Source: Rhodocyclales bacterium (GTDB taxonomy: Bacteria; Pseudomonadota; Gammaproteobacteria; Burkholderiales; Rhodocyclaceae). From it: DNA of 9,754 nucleotides. The notes below the pieces were generated by a model, which was not told where the DNA came from, searched no databases, and was given only the letters and a program-made list of their open reading frames with translations. The stretch is from positions 1 to 9,754 of the forward strand of contig JAJTBM010000081.1 in assembly GCA_021286885.1 (NCBI GenBank). Direction: 5' to 3'. Of this stretch, positions 1-5,754 are shown piece after piece. A program made the position numbers and the translations under genes. The stretch's first letter is position 1. Every line of letters begins with the position of its first letter.

Positions 1-8
1 TTGATTAC

Positions 9-42
9 GCCAGGTGATCCGGTGGGGCCGCCTGGCTTTTTT
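9..42 (+). terminator. Rho-independent terminator of an upstream gene
   Basis: GCCAGG at 9-14 pairs with CCTGGC at 31-36, and a G-T and a G-C pair can extend the stem inward to 8 bp. The stem is followed directly by six T residues (37-42). No gene for it lies inside the window, so it probably ends a plus-strand transcript that enters from the left edge. Confidence 0.65.
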
Positions 43-74
43 GTACCAGCGGAGAGAGTGTTCCCATATAGCAG

Positions 75-102
75 GTCAACCGTTTAAAACCGAGCGTACA
101 AT
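75..102 (+). promoter_or_regulatory. Possible sigma-70 promoter for the 180-681 gene
   Basis: TACAAT at 97-102 matches five of six bases of the -10 consensus and lies in an AT-richer stretch after the upstream terminator. The -35 region about 17 bp upstream (near 75-80) is poor. Transcription would leave a leader of roughly 70 nt, which contains the near-palindrome TGCATATATTGCA at 111-123. The assignment rests mainly on the -10 match and position. Confidence 0.3.
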
Positions 103-179
103 GCCCGGGCTGCATATATTGCATGTCATACAAAAACAACGGCGGCGTACCTGAAGCGTCAGGAGGAGGCGAGAACCCT

Positions 180-681
180 ATGGAAGTTGTATTTGCAAAG
201 ACCCGCAAGGGCATCGACGAAATCGAACATCGCCACGCTGGGCTGGGGCCCCGCGTCCGCCGGGTGCTGATCTTCATCGACGGCAAGCGCACGGTCGAAG
301 AATTGCGCACCGTGGTGCAGTCCGATGATCTGCTGCACCCTGGGCATGCTCGAAGAAGATGGATTCATCGAGATGGCTTCGGTGGTGGGCCCCAAGGGCG
401 AGCTGCTGGCCCCGGACCAGCCCCTGCCCTCGGTGACGGCCTTCAAAGACCACGCGCCCGATCCCACCCGTCAGCAGATGGCGCGCAATTTCATGCTCAA
501 CACCCTCAAGACCTTTGTGGGCACGGTGGGCACCACCTCGCTCCAGCGGCGCATCGAAACCGCCATGTCCCAGAGCGAGCTGCGTACCCTGTTCGACGAA
601 TGGTTCTACGTGATCGTCAGCTCCCAGGACGGACGCCGGGAGGCGGAACAGCTGCGTACCAAGCTGCTTGAGGTGATCTGA
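180..681 (+). pseudogene. Uncharacterised conserved protein, frameshifted
   Basis: The start is ATG at 180, preceded by AGGAGGAGG (161-169). The first frame reads MEVVFAKTRKGIDEIEHR and continues to a QSDDL motif at about 318-332. Reading then has to move to another frame, where CTLGMLEEDGFIEM and a sensible acidic/basic C-terminal half run to the TGA at 679-681. The break lies between about 330 and 342, in CTGCTGCACCCTG. Restoring one CA there would give DDLLHTLGMLEED, a plausible winged-helix-like segment, and a protein of about 167 aa. Without correction the first frame runs on as nonsense to 671. No domain of known function is recognised; the pattern (IDGKRTVEELR, then LGMLEEDGFIE) resembles small uncharacterised proteins of betaproteobacteria. 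It could be a true pseudogene or a sequencing error. No slippery heptamer or downstream signal suggests programmed shifting. It appears to be transcribed alone, between terminators at 9-42 and 717-751. Confidence 0.6.
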
Positions 682-716
682 CCCGCGCCCCTTTGGCCCG
701 GATCAAGGCAATCCCG

Positions 717-751
717 ACCCCGGTGGGCCAGTATGGCGACCGGGGTTTTTT
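717..751 (+). terminator. Strong Rho-independent terminator
   Basis: ACCCCGGT at 717-724 pairs perfectly with ACCGGGGT at 739-746. GCC (727-729) and GGC (735-737) can form a second short helix within the loop. Six T residues occupy 746-751. It lies 36 bp after the stop of the 180-681 gene and ends 41 bp before the CopD-like gene, so the two genes are probably separate transcripts. This argues that the CopD-like gene starts at 793 rather than at a more upstream in-frame ATG that would lie inside the terminator. Confidence 0.8.
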
Positions 752-792
752 GTGCCTGGCCATCGCCGGGGCCCCGTGGGGAGGATCTGAGC

Positions 793-1281
793 ATGGACGG
801 AATCAACGGACTGGCCCTGGCCCGGGCGCTGCATGTGCTGGGGGTGGTGATCTGGATTGGCGGGGTGGCCTTTGTGACCCTGGTGCTCCTGCCCGCCTGT
901 GCCGAAGAGCCCGAGCCCAGCCGTGCCCTGGCGCTGTTTGAACGCCTGGAGCACCGCTTTGCGCCCCTGGCCCGCTGGAGTGTGGCTCTGGCCGGGCTGT
1001 CGGGGCTGTGGCTGCTGCATGTCACCGGCGCCGCCTGGCGCTTTTCCGGCCCCCTGGCCCAGTGGTGGATGTACGGGATGGTGGGGGTGTGGAGCGTGTT
1101 TGCGCTAATGCTCTACGTGCTCGAACCCTTCGTGCTGCGCACCCGCTTGGCGGCCCTGGCCCACGCCCATCCAGCGGCCACCCTGGCCCGGGTGCAGCGC
1201 CTGCACCGGGTTTTGCTGCTGGTGAGCCTGGTGGTGCTGGGCGGCGCAGTAGCCGGCAGCCACGGGGGGCTGCTGGCTTGA
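793..1281 (+). CDS. CopD-like integral membrane protein, four helices
   Basis: This is a 162-aa inner-membrane protein with four predicted transmembrane segments at about residues 12-34, 58-79, 92-113 and 138-155. The first carries the sequence ARALHVLGVVIWIGG, with His14 and Trp21, which resembles the opening helix of CopD/YcnJ-type membrane domains (R-x-x-H, then W-x-G-G). The protein is much shorter than full CopD (about 300 aa), so a copper role is not established; many such short relatives are simply annotated as conserved membrane proteins. GGGGAGG at 778-784 sits 8 nt before the ATG. An in-frame upstream ATG at 733 is rejected because it falls inside the terminator hairpin. No promoter is obvious in the 41 bp between terminator and start. 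The gene converges on selO with a 7-bp gap. Confidence is high that it is a gene and modest for family. Confidence 0.8.
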   Translation: MDGINGLALARALHVLGVVIWIGGVAFVTLVLLPACAEEPEPSRALALFERLEHRFAPLARWSVALAGLSGLWLLHVTGAAWRFSGPLAQWWMYGMVGVWSVFALMLYVLEPFVLRTRLAALAHAHPAATLARVQRLHRVLLLVSLVVLGGAVAGSHGGLLA

Positions 1282-1288
1282 GGCGGGG

Positions 1289-2761
1289 TCAGCTGGAGCA
1301 ACTCACCGCAATGTGGCGCGCCCAGTCGGGGGGCAGGGCGGCGTAGGCGGCGTAGGGGGGCCGAGCGGTGTAGGGGTCGGAGAGGCAGTCCAGTAGCCGG
1401 TGCACCTCGCTGAAATCGCCCCCTTCGGCGGCCCGAATGGCGCCTTCGGCCATCCAGTTGCGTAGCACATAGCAGGGGTTGGCCCGGTTCATGGCGGCCT
1501 GGCGTTCGGCATCGGGCCGGCCTTCGGCGGCGACCCGGGCGCGCCAGTGGGCAATCCAGCGGGCGCCTGCGTCCCGGTCGGGGAGTTCATCCAGCAGGGG
1601 CGCGTCGCTGGTGGCCGGATCATCGGTGTGGGCGGGTAGGCTGCCCAGGGCGCGGAAGAAGCGGGTGTAGTCGGCCTTCTGCTGTTCCAGCAGGGCATAG
1701 GTTTCGCCCACCAGATCCACATCTTCTTCCCGCGCTTCGGCGAGGCCCAGTTTGGCGCGCAGCAGGGCCATGAAGCGCGCTTCGAAGGCCGGGGTGTAGC
1801 TGTCCAGGGCGGCCCGGCTGCGGGCGGCATCCCGGATCAGGGGTGCCAGGGCGCGGGTCAGCGCGTATACATTCCAGTGGCCGATCTGGGGCTGGGCCTG
1901 GTAGCTGTAGCGCCCCAGGTCGTCGGAGTGGTTGCAGATGTGGCCCGGATCAAACGCATCCATGAAGCCGTAGGGGCCGTAATCCAGGGTCAGGCCCAGG
2001 ATGGACATGTTGTCGGTGTTGAGCACCCCATGCATGAAACCCACCGCCTGCCAGTGGGCCACCAGCTCGCCGGTGCGCTGGGCCACCGCTTCGAGCAGGG
2101 CTGCGTAGGGGGCATCGCTGGCCCGGCAATCCGGGTAATAGCGTTCGATCACGTAATCCGCCAACTGGCGCAGGCGCTCCAGGTCGCCCTTGCCGAGCCA
2201 GTGTTCAAACGAGCCGAAGCGGATGAAGCTGGGCGCGAGGCGGGTGACCACGGCGGCGGTCTCCACCCGTTCCCGCCGTACCGGGGCGCTGGAGCCCACA
2301 ATCGCCAGGGCCCGGGTAGTGGGAACGCCCAGGGCGGCCATGGCTTCGGAACACAAAAACTCCCGGATGCTGGAGCGCAGCACCGCCCGCCCGTCGGCAA
2401 AGCGCGAATAGGGGGTCTGGCCTGCGCCCTTGAGCTGGATTTCCCAGCCGCGTACCTCGCCCAGCAGATGGGCGCGCCCATCCCCCAGCTGCCCGGCCCA
2501 CATCCCAAATTGGTGGCCGGAATACACGGCGGCCAGGGGCTCGCTTCCCGGTAGCAGCCGGTTGCCGGCAAAGCTGGGGGCAAAGTCCGGGTGCGCGAAC
2601 TGGGCCGGGTTGAGCCCGATCAGCGCGGCGGCGGCGGGGCTGGCCGCCACCAGATGGGGCTCGGGCAGGCCTTCGGGGGGCAGGCGGGTGTAGAAGGCCT
2701 CGGGCAGGCGGGCAAAGCCGTTGTCAAAGGGCAGGGTGTCCAGGGTATCCAGGGGGTTCAT
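1289..2761 (-). CDS. selO: Protein adenylyltransferase SelO (YdiU family)
   Basis: SelO is a pseudokinase-fold enzyme that binds ATP in flipped orientation and transfers AMP to Ser, Thr or Tyr of proteins; in bacteria and mitochondria it is linked to oxidative stress. The 490-aa product is close to E. coli SelO (478 aa) and begins with the family-typical LPFDNGFARLPEAFYTR. Visible active-site residues include Lys111 (QLKGAG), Glu134 (SIREF), Asp250-Asn251 (GVLNTDNMS) and Asp260 (LDYGPYGF). All lie two positions earlier than the residues described for the Pseudomonas syringae enzyme. The C-terminus is Cys-Ser-Ser, with Cys488 at the position that is selenocysteine in animal SelO. Cys276 in HICNHSDD matches the E. 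coli partner cysteine of the regulatory disulfide. The ribosome binding site before the ATG at 2761 is weak (GAGAG). The gene is divergent from the kinase operon and appears intact. Confidence 0.97.
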   Translation of the reverse strand: MNPLDTLDTLPFDNGFARLPEAFYTRLPPEGLPEPHLVAASPAAAALIGLNPAQFAHPDFAPSFAGNRLLPGSEPLAAVYSGHQFGMWAGQLGDGRAHLLGEVRGWEIQLKGAGQTPYSRFADGRAVLRSSIREFLCSEAMAALGVPTTRALAIVGSSAPVRRERVETAAVVTRLAPSFIRFGSFEHWLGKGDLERLRQLADYVIERYYPDCRASDAPYAALLEAVAQRTGELVAHWQAVGFMHGVLNTDNMSILGLTLDYGPYGFMDAFDPGHICNHSDDLGRYSYQAQPQIGHWNVYALTRALAPLIRDAARSRAALDSYTPAFEARFMALLRAKLGLAEAREEDVDLVGETYALLEQQKADYTRFFRALGSLPAHTDDPATSDAPLLDELPDRDAGARWIAHWRARVAAEGRPDAERQAAMNRANPCYVLRNWMAEGAIRAAEGGDFSEVHRLLDCLSDPYTARPPYAAYAALPPDWARHIAVSCSS

Positions 2762-2789
2762 GGGGCTCTCGGTCCGGGTTGGGCCGGTT

Positions 2790-2804
2790 CGGGCAAATTG
2801 CCCG
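2790..2804. promoter_or_regulatory. 15-bp palindrome, possible operator
   Basis: CGGGCAAATTGCCCG is a perfect inverted repeat with 7-bp arms around one central A. It lies 29 bp upstream of the selO start and about 120 bp upstream of the kinase start, in the 161-bp divergent gap. One-mismatch copy CGGGCAAATTGCCTG occurs at 5655-5669 in the other divergent gap. Size and symmetry suit a dimeric regulator. It has no T-run, so it is not a terminator, and its identity is unknown. Confidence 0.45.
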
Positions 2805-2869
2805 CCGGGCTTGGAGTAAGCTGCGCGCCTGTATCGGGCCCGTGCTAGCGCAGGCCTGGGGCGCAGAAT

Positions 2870-2902
2870 TTCCGACTTTTTTAGTATGGTATCTATGGTA
2901 TA
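2870..2902 (+). promoter_or_regulatory. Candidate promoter region with TATGGTA direct repeat
   Basis: This is the only AT-rich patch before the kinase operon. TATGGTA occurs at 2885-2891 and again at 2894-2900, a 9-bp period, within a stretch that could supply a -10 element (TATGGT, 2894-2899, 4/6 match). A poor -35 (TTCCGA, 2870-2875) lies 18 bp upstream. The repeat could alternatively be an activator half-site pair. The exact start point cannot be assigned by eye. Confidence 0.3.
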
Positions 2903-2922
2903 GCAAGGGAGAGGGCGAGGCG

Positions 2923-4404
2923 ATGGAGAGCGCTGCTCGCAAGACCGATGCCACCCCCCCGCCGGCGGCGGTGGACCTGAAACGTCACCTGCTGATCCGG
3001 ATCAGCCTGTTTGCGCTGGGCATTGGCCTGGTGGCCAGCCTGATGCTGCTCTACCAGGCGCGCAACCGCATGCTGAGCCACATGGCGCGCACTGGCAGCA
3101 CGGTGGAGCGGCTCATCAACAGCGAGGTGAACAGCGGTCGGGATGCCTTCCGGCGTAGCCTGGACGGGCTGGTGAACCTGGATCTGGAGTCCCTGGCCGG
3201 CATCGGCCCCTTCCTGGGGATCTGCGTGGAAGTGGAGGATATCTACAACCGCCCGGTGGTTTCCCGTTGCTTTCACGACGAAGCCTATGCCCCGGCACCG
3301 CTGCGGGCGCTGCTCGGGCTGCTGGTGGGGCCGGATGTCCAGTACAAGGGGGTGATAGGCGCCTATCCTGGGGTCAAGGTGGGCGAAGTCGTGCTGCGCC
3401 CCGACCTGGATAGCGAGGCCCAGGGCGTGTGGGCCCAGATCCGTACCGTCATTGGCATGAGCGTGGGCATTTTGCTGCTCAATCTGCTGATTTACCGCCC
3501 GGTGCGCCGCGCCCTGCGCCCGGCCGACCAGATTCTGGCGGTGCTGGGGCGCATGGAGGCGGGGGATCTGGGCGCCCGCATGCCCCGCCCGCGCCTGATC
3601 GAACTGCGCCGCATTGCAGCCGGCTTTGACCACATGGCCGCGCAGCTCCAGAAAAACCAGCAGGCCCAGCGCCAATTGGCCCTGCGCCTCTTGGCGGTGC
3701 GGGAGGAGGAGCGCCGCCGGCTGGCCCGGGAGCTGCACGACGAGTTTGGCCAGTGCCTCGCCTCGGTGGGGGCGGAGGCGGCCTACATCACAGCCCGGGC
3801 CGAGATCCACGACCCGGCCCTCTTGCCCGCCGCCCGGGCGGTGGCCGGGGTGACGGCCCACATGATGGAGAGCCTGCAGGGCATCCTGCACCAGTTGCGC
3901 CCGGTGGGGCTGGAGGAATTCGGCCTGCACGCGGCCCTGGAGCAGATGGTGGCGGGCTGGCAGCGGCGCATGCCCGAATGTGCTTTCCGGCTCCAGGTGG
4001 AAGGGCGGGTGGATGATTTATCCGATGGGCTGACCGTCAGCCTTTACCGCATCGTCCAGGAAAGCCTCACCAATGCCCTGCGCCACGGGGCACCGGGGCA
4101 GGTGGTGGTAGTGCTGGTGCGCGATCTGGCCGGCTGCCGCTTGTGGGTGGAAAACGACGGGGAAGGCCGCCCCGGCCCCAGCCCGGGCAGCGGCCTTGGA
4201 GTGCTCGGGATGCGGGAGCGGGTGGAGGCCCTGGGCGGGCGATTTGCGCTGGAACCCCTGCACCCCCAGGGCATGCGGGTAGTGGCGGATTTTCCGCCCG
4301 AAGCCCTGGTGCTGAAGGATCTGCACCTACCGGAAGGGGGCGCCGATGCGGCCTCCGATTGTGTTCCCCACCATGGCGCTGCCAGGGAGTCTGACCATGC
4401 TTGA
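2923..4404 (+). CDS. NarX/UhpB-type histidine kinase with LapD/MoxY-like periplasmic sensor
   Basis: A 493-aa inner-membrane sensor kinase that should autophosphorylate and pass phosphate to the adjacent LuxR-type regulator. Transmembrane segments lie at about residues 23-44 and 174-191, enclosing a periplasmic domain of about 130 residues. That domain ends in VGEVVLRPDLDSEAQGVW, which resembles the LapD_MoxY_N family. A HAMP segment follows (about 191-243), then a HisKA_3 dimerisation helix with phospho-acceptor His272 in RELHDEFGQ. A HATPase domain has its N box at Asn384 (VQESLTNALRHG) and G box GSGLGVLGMRERV at 423-433. The ATG at 2923 is chosen because AAGGGAGAGGG (2905-2915) lies 7 nt before it; the frame is open further upstream, but that part runs through the probable promoter. 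The last 8 nt overlap the regulator gene, indicating translational coupling. The last 35 residues are non-conserved tail. The signal sensed is unknown. Confidence 0.93.
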   Translation: MESAARKTDATPPPAAVDLKRHLLIRISLFALGIGLVASLMLLYQARNRMLSHMARTGSTVERLINSEVNSGRDAFRRSLDGLVNLDLESLAGIGPFLGICVEVEDIYNRPVVSRCFHDEAYAPAPLRALLGLLVGPDVQYKGVIGAYPGVKVGEVVLRPDLDSEAQGVWAQIRTVIGMSVGILLLNLLIYRPVRRALRPADQILAVLGRMEAGDLGARMPRPRLIELRRIAAGFDHMAAQLQKNQQAQRQLALRLLAVREEERRRLARELHDEFGQCLASVGAEAAYITARAEIHDPALLPAARAVAGVTAHMMESLQGILHQLRPVGLEEFGLHAALEQMVAGWQRRMPECAFRLQVEGRVDDLSDGLTVSLYRIVQESLTNALRHGAPGQVVVVLVRDLAGCRLWVENDGEGRPGPSPGSGLGVLGMRERVEALGGRFALEPLHPQGMRVVADFPPEALVLKDLHLPEGGADAASDCVPHHGAARESDHA

Positions 4405-5032
4405 ACGAACCCGCCTGTTGCTGGTGGATGACCACGCGGTGGTGCGCGAAGGCTATCGCCGCCTCCTGGAAACCCGGCCCGATCTGGCCATTGTGGGGGA
4501 GGCGGGCAGCGCCCGGGAAGCCCTGGACCAGTTCCGCACCCTGGCGCCGGATGTGCTGGTGCTGGATTTGTCGCTGCCCGACATGGGCGGGGTGGAGCTG
4601 ATCCGGCGCCTGCTCCAGCGGGACGCCCGGGCCCGCATCCTGGTGTTCACCATGCACCGGGAGCCCTTGTTCGCCACCCAGGCTCTGCGTGCCGGGGCCC
4701 TGGGTTATGTGACCAAGAGCAGCCCGCCGGATGTGCTGGTCAAGGCGGTGTACCAGGTGGCCGCCCGCAGCCAGGTCATCAGCCCCGACATCGCGCCGGA
4801 TCTGGCCCTGGCCCTGATCGACCGCCCCCGGGAGCCCCTGGCCGAGCTGGCGCCCCGGGAGTTCGAGATCCTGCGCCTGCTGCTGGACGGGCTGGGCCCC
4901 GAGGAAATCGGCGCCCGCCTCTCGATTTCCGCCAAGACGGTGCAAAACTGCCACTACCAGATCAAGGGCAAGCTGGGGGTCAAGAGCGATATCGAGCTGA
5001 CCCGGCTTGCCCTCAGGATGGGCTTGATCTGA
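4397..5032 (+). CDS. NarL/FixJ-family response regulator, LuxR-type HTH
   Basis: A 211-aa two-domain response regulator. The receiver domain (about 5-120) has the acidic pair Asp11-Asp12, phospho-acceptor Asp57 (LVLDLSLPDMGG), Thr85 and Lys107 (GYVTKS). After a short linker, a LuxR-type helix-turn-helix covers about 148-208, with LAPREFEILRLLLDG and the recognition-helix region ISAKTVQNCHYQIKGKLG. It should bind DNA as a dimer when phosphorylated by the upstream kinase. The ATG at 4397 overlaps the kinase stop by 8 nt and is preceded by AGGGAG (4384-4389) with a 7-nt spacer. A longer in-frame start at 4346 lies inside kinase coding sequence and adds non-conserved residues, so it is rejected. 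Likely targets are not identifiable; nearby divergent promoters with the CGGGCAAATTGCC palindrome are candidates only. Confidence 0.95.
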   Translation: MLERTRLLLVDDHAVVREGYRRLLETRPDLAIVGEAGSAREALDQFRTLAPDVLVLDLSLPDMGGVELIRRLLQRDARARILVFTMHREPLFATQALRAGALGYVTKSSPPDVLVKAVYQVAARSQVISPDIAPDLALALIDRPREPLAELAPREFEILRLLLDGLGPEEIGARLSISAKTVQNCHYQIKGKLGVKSDIELTRLALRMGLI

Positions 5033-5055
5033 GGGCCCAGAACCCAGAGCCTCAG
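5029..5055. terminator. Short inverted repeat between convergent genes, weak bidirectional terminator candidate
   Basis: CTGAGG at 5029-5034 pairs with CCTCAG at 5050-5055 across a 15-nt loop. The two arms contain the stop codons of the response regulator (plus) and of the cupin (minus). There is no T-run on either side, so any termination would be weak. The symmetry may partly be a by-product of two stop codons facing each other. Confidence 0.25.
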
Positions 5056-5513
5056 GCAGCGGGCTGGCCCTGGGCGAGGAAGAGGCCGTGCAGGGTTTCC
5101 AGGCCCAGTTCGGCGATGACCTGCTGCTGATCGTCCAGGATTTCGTAGAGGATTTCTCCCGGGGCCGGGCGCATGCTGAACAGCACAATCGCATCTGTCT
5201 GCCCGCCCCCTTCCCGGTGGGGCGTCTCATGCCCCGGGGTGATGGTGTAGGTGCCGGCGGGGCGGGCTTCCCGGAGCGTGCCATCGGTCTCGTAAATCAG
5301 GTGTTCTCCCGCCACCACGAAGGTGTGGTTGAGGGCCTTGTGCCGGTGCAGCACGATCTGTTGCCCTGCCGCAAAGCGGAACAGCACGTCGGCAATGCGT
5401 TGTTCCATGTCCACCTGCAGGATGTGGAACTGAAAATGGGGAAAGTCGCCCAAGGGTTGCCAGGGAATGCAGCGTTCGTCAAAGCACTGGGGGCGGGCGT
5501 GGGGTGCGTTCAT
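5052..5513 (-). CDS. Cupin-domain protein, probable small metal-binding enzyme or sensor
   Basis: A 153-aa single-domain cupin, predicted cytoplasmic (no signal peptide or helix). Cupin motif 1 is seen at about residues 54-70: VLHRHKALNHTFVVAGE, with His56, His58, His63 and Glu70 as possible metal ligands. Motif 2 follows at about 90-99 with TITPGHETPHRE, where His95 and His99 are candidates. The C-terminal part (GEILYEILDDQQQVIAELG) is conserved-looking but unassigned. The fold could belong to a small dioxygenase (the pattern is reminiscent of 2,4'-dihydroxyacetophenone dioxygenase-like cupins) or to ChrR-type sensors; the sequence does not decide. The start at 5513 is supported by GAGGAG at 5521-5526 (minus strand) with a 7-nt spacer. 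The open frame continues upstream to 5846, but that extension is low-complexity and antisense to the next gene's signal peptide. The gene converges on the response regulator with a 19-bp gap. Confidence 0.85.
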   Translation of the reverse strand: MNAPHARPQCFDERCIPWQPLGDFPHFQFHILQVDMEQRIADVLFRFAAGQQIVLHRHKALNHTFVVAGEHLIYETDGTLREARPAGTYTITPGHETPHREGGGQTDAIVLFSMRPAPGEILYEILDDQQQVIAELGLETLHGLFLAQGQPAA

Positions 5514-5535
5514 GGGGAGACTCCTCGGTTCAGGT

Positions 5536-5552
5536 GGCCCGTCTGGCGGGCC
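5536..5552 (-). promoter_or_regulatory. Hairpin in the leader of the cupin gene
   Basis: GGCCCG (5536-5541) and CGGGCC (5547-5552) form a perfect 6-bp stem with a 5-nt loop, 23 bp upstream of the cupin start. There is no T-run. It would lie in the 5' leader if transcription starts upstream of it. Function is unknown, and such GC stems arise easily in this sequence. Confidence 0.25.
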
Positions 5553-5619
5553 GTGGATGGGAGGCCCAGTAGAACCCGGGGCAGCCCTGCGGGCGCAGGT
5601 CAGCTTGCCTGAATCGGGC

Positions 5620-5634
5620 CGGGGAATTCGCCCG
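5620..5634. promoter_or_regulatory. Degenerate palindrome resembling the CGGGCAAATTGCCCG element
   Basis: CGGGGAATTCGCCCG has the same CGGG...CCCG ends, AT centre and 15-bp length as the elements at 2790-2804 and 5655-5669, but two inner pairs are broken. Its centre is 35 bp from that of the 5655-5669 copy. It may be a second, weaker site in the same divergent promoter or a chance likeness. Confidence 0.25.
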
Positions 5635-5654
5635 GTGGCGCCAGGAATGTCCGT

Positions 5655-5669
5655 CGGGCAAATTGCCTG
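5655..5669. promoter_or_regulatory. 15-bp near-palindrome, second copy of a putative operator
   Basis: CGGGCAAATTGCCTG differs at one base from the perfect palindrome at 2790-2804. It lies in the 241-bp divergent gap, 85 bp before the Sel1-repeat gene and about 140 bp before the cupin gene. An exact 13-bp match (CGGGCAAATTGCC) recurring only in two divergent intergenic regions is unlikely to be coding-derived, so a shared regulator is plausible. The rest of the 5514-5754 gap shows no gene and no clear sigma-70 promoter; TTAGAGT at 5714-5720 is a weak -10 candidate for the plus strand. Confidence 0.4.
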
Positions 5670-5728
5670 TGCATCCCAGGGCAGGCTGCCGAGGCCTGCC
5701 GGGCTCGGGCTGGTTAGAGTGGCTTCAG

Positions 5729-5742
5729 GCCCCGTTTGGGGC
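5729..5742 (+). promoter_or_regulatory. Small stem-loop directly before the Sel1-gene ribosome binding site
   Basis: GCCCC (5729-5733) pairs with GGGGC (5738-5742) around loop GTTT. It abuts GAAGGAG at 5743-5749, the ribosome binding site of the ATG at 5755. It could modulate access to the site, or protect the transcript end, but nothing shows that it does. Confidence 0.25.
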
Positions 5743-5754
5743 GAAGGAGACACC

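Noticed and set aside
123..179. Upstream in-frame ATG at 123 as start of the first gene
   Set aside because: No ribosome binding site before it; AGGAGGAGG sits at 161-169, just before the ATG at 180, and the extra residues (Gly/Asn-rich) look like untranslated leader.
1479..1670. Small plus-strand open frames across selO
   Set aside because: They are Arg/Ala/Ser-rich antisense frames typical of high-GC DNA, without ribosome binding sites.
2790..2804. Palindrome as a sigma-54 promoter
   Set aside because: GGGCAAATTGC resembles GG...TTGC, but the GG and GC elements are too close; sigma-54 needs about 10 bp between GG and GC.
2779..2922. 48-residue N-terminal extension of the histidine kinase
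   Set aside because: It would run through the likely promoter and the palindrome region, has no conserved sequence, and the ATG at 2923 has a good ribosome binding site and gives a standard cytoplasmic tail before the first membrane helix.
2893..3930. 345-residue open frame on the minus strand
   Set aside because: It lies wholly opposite the histidine kinase, is rich in His, Gln and Ala and shows no domain pattern; a GC-rich antisense shadow.
5467..5754. Longer start for the Sel1-repeat protein
   Set aside because: Extension overlaps the start of the divergent cupin gene and lacks conserved sequence; GAAGGAG before 5755 is a much better start.
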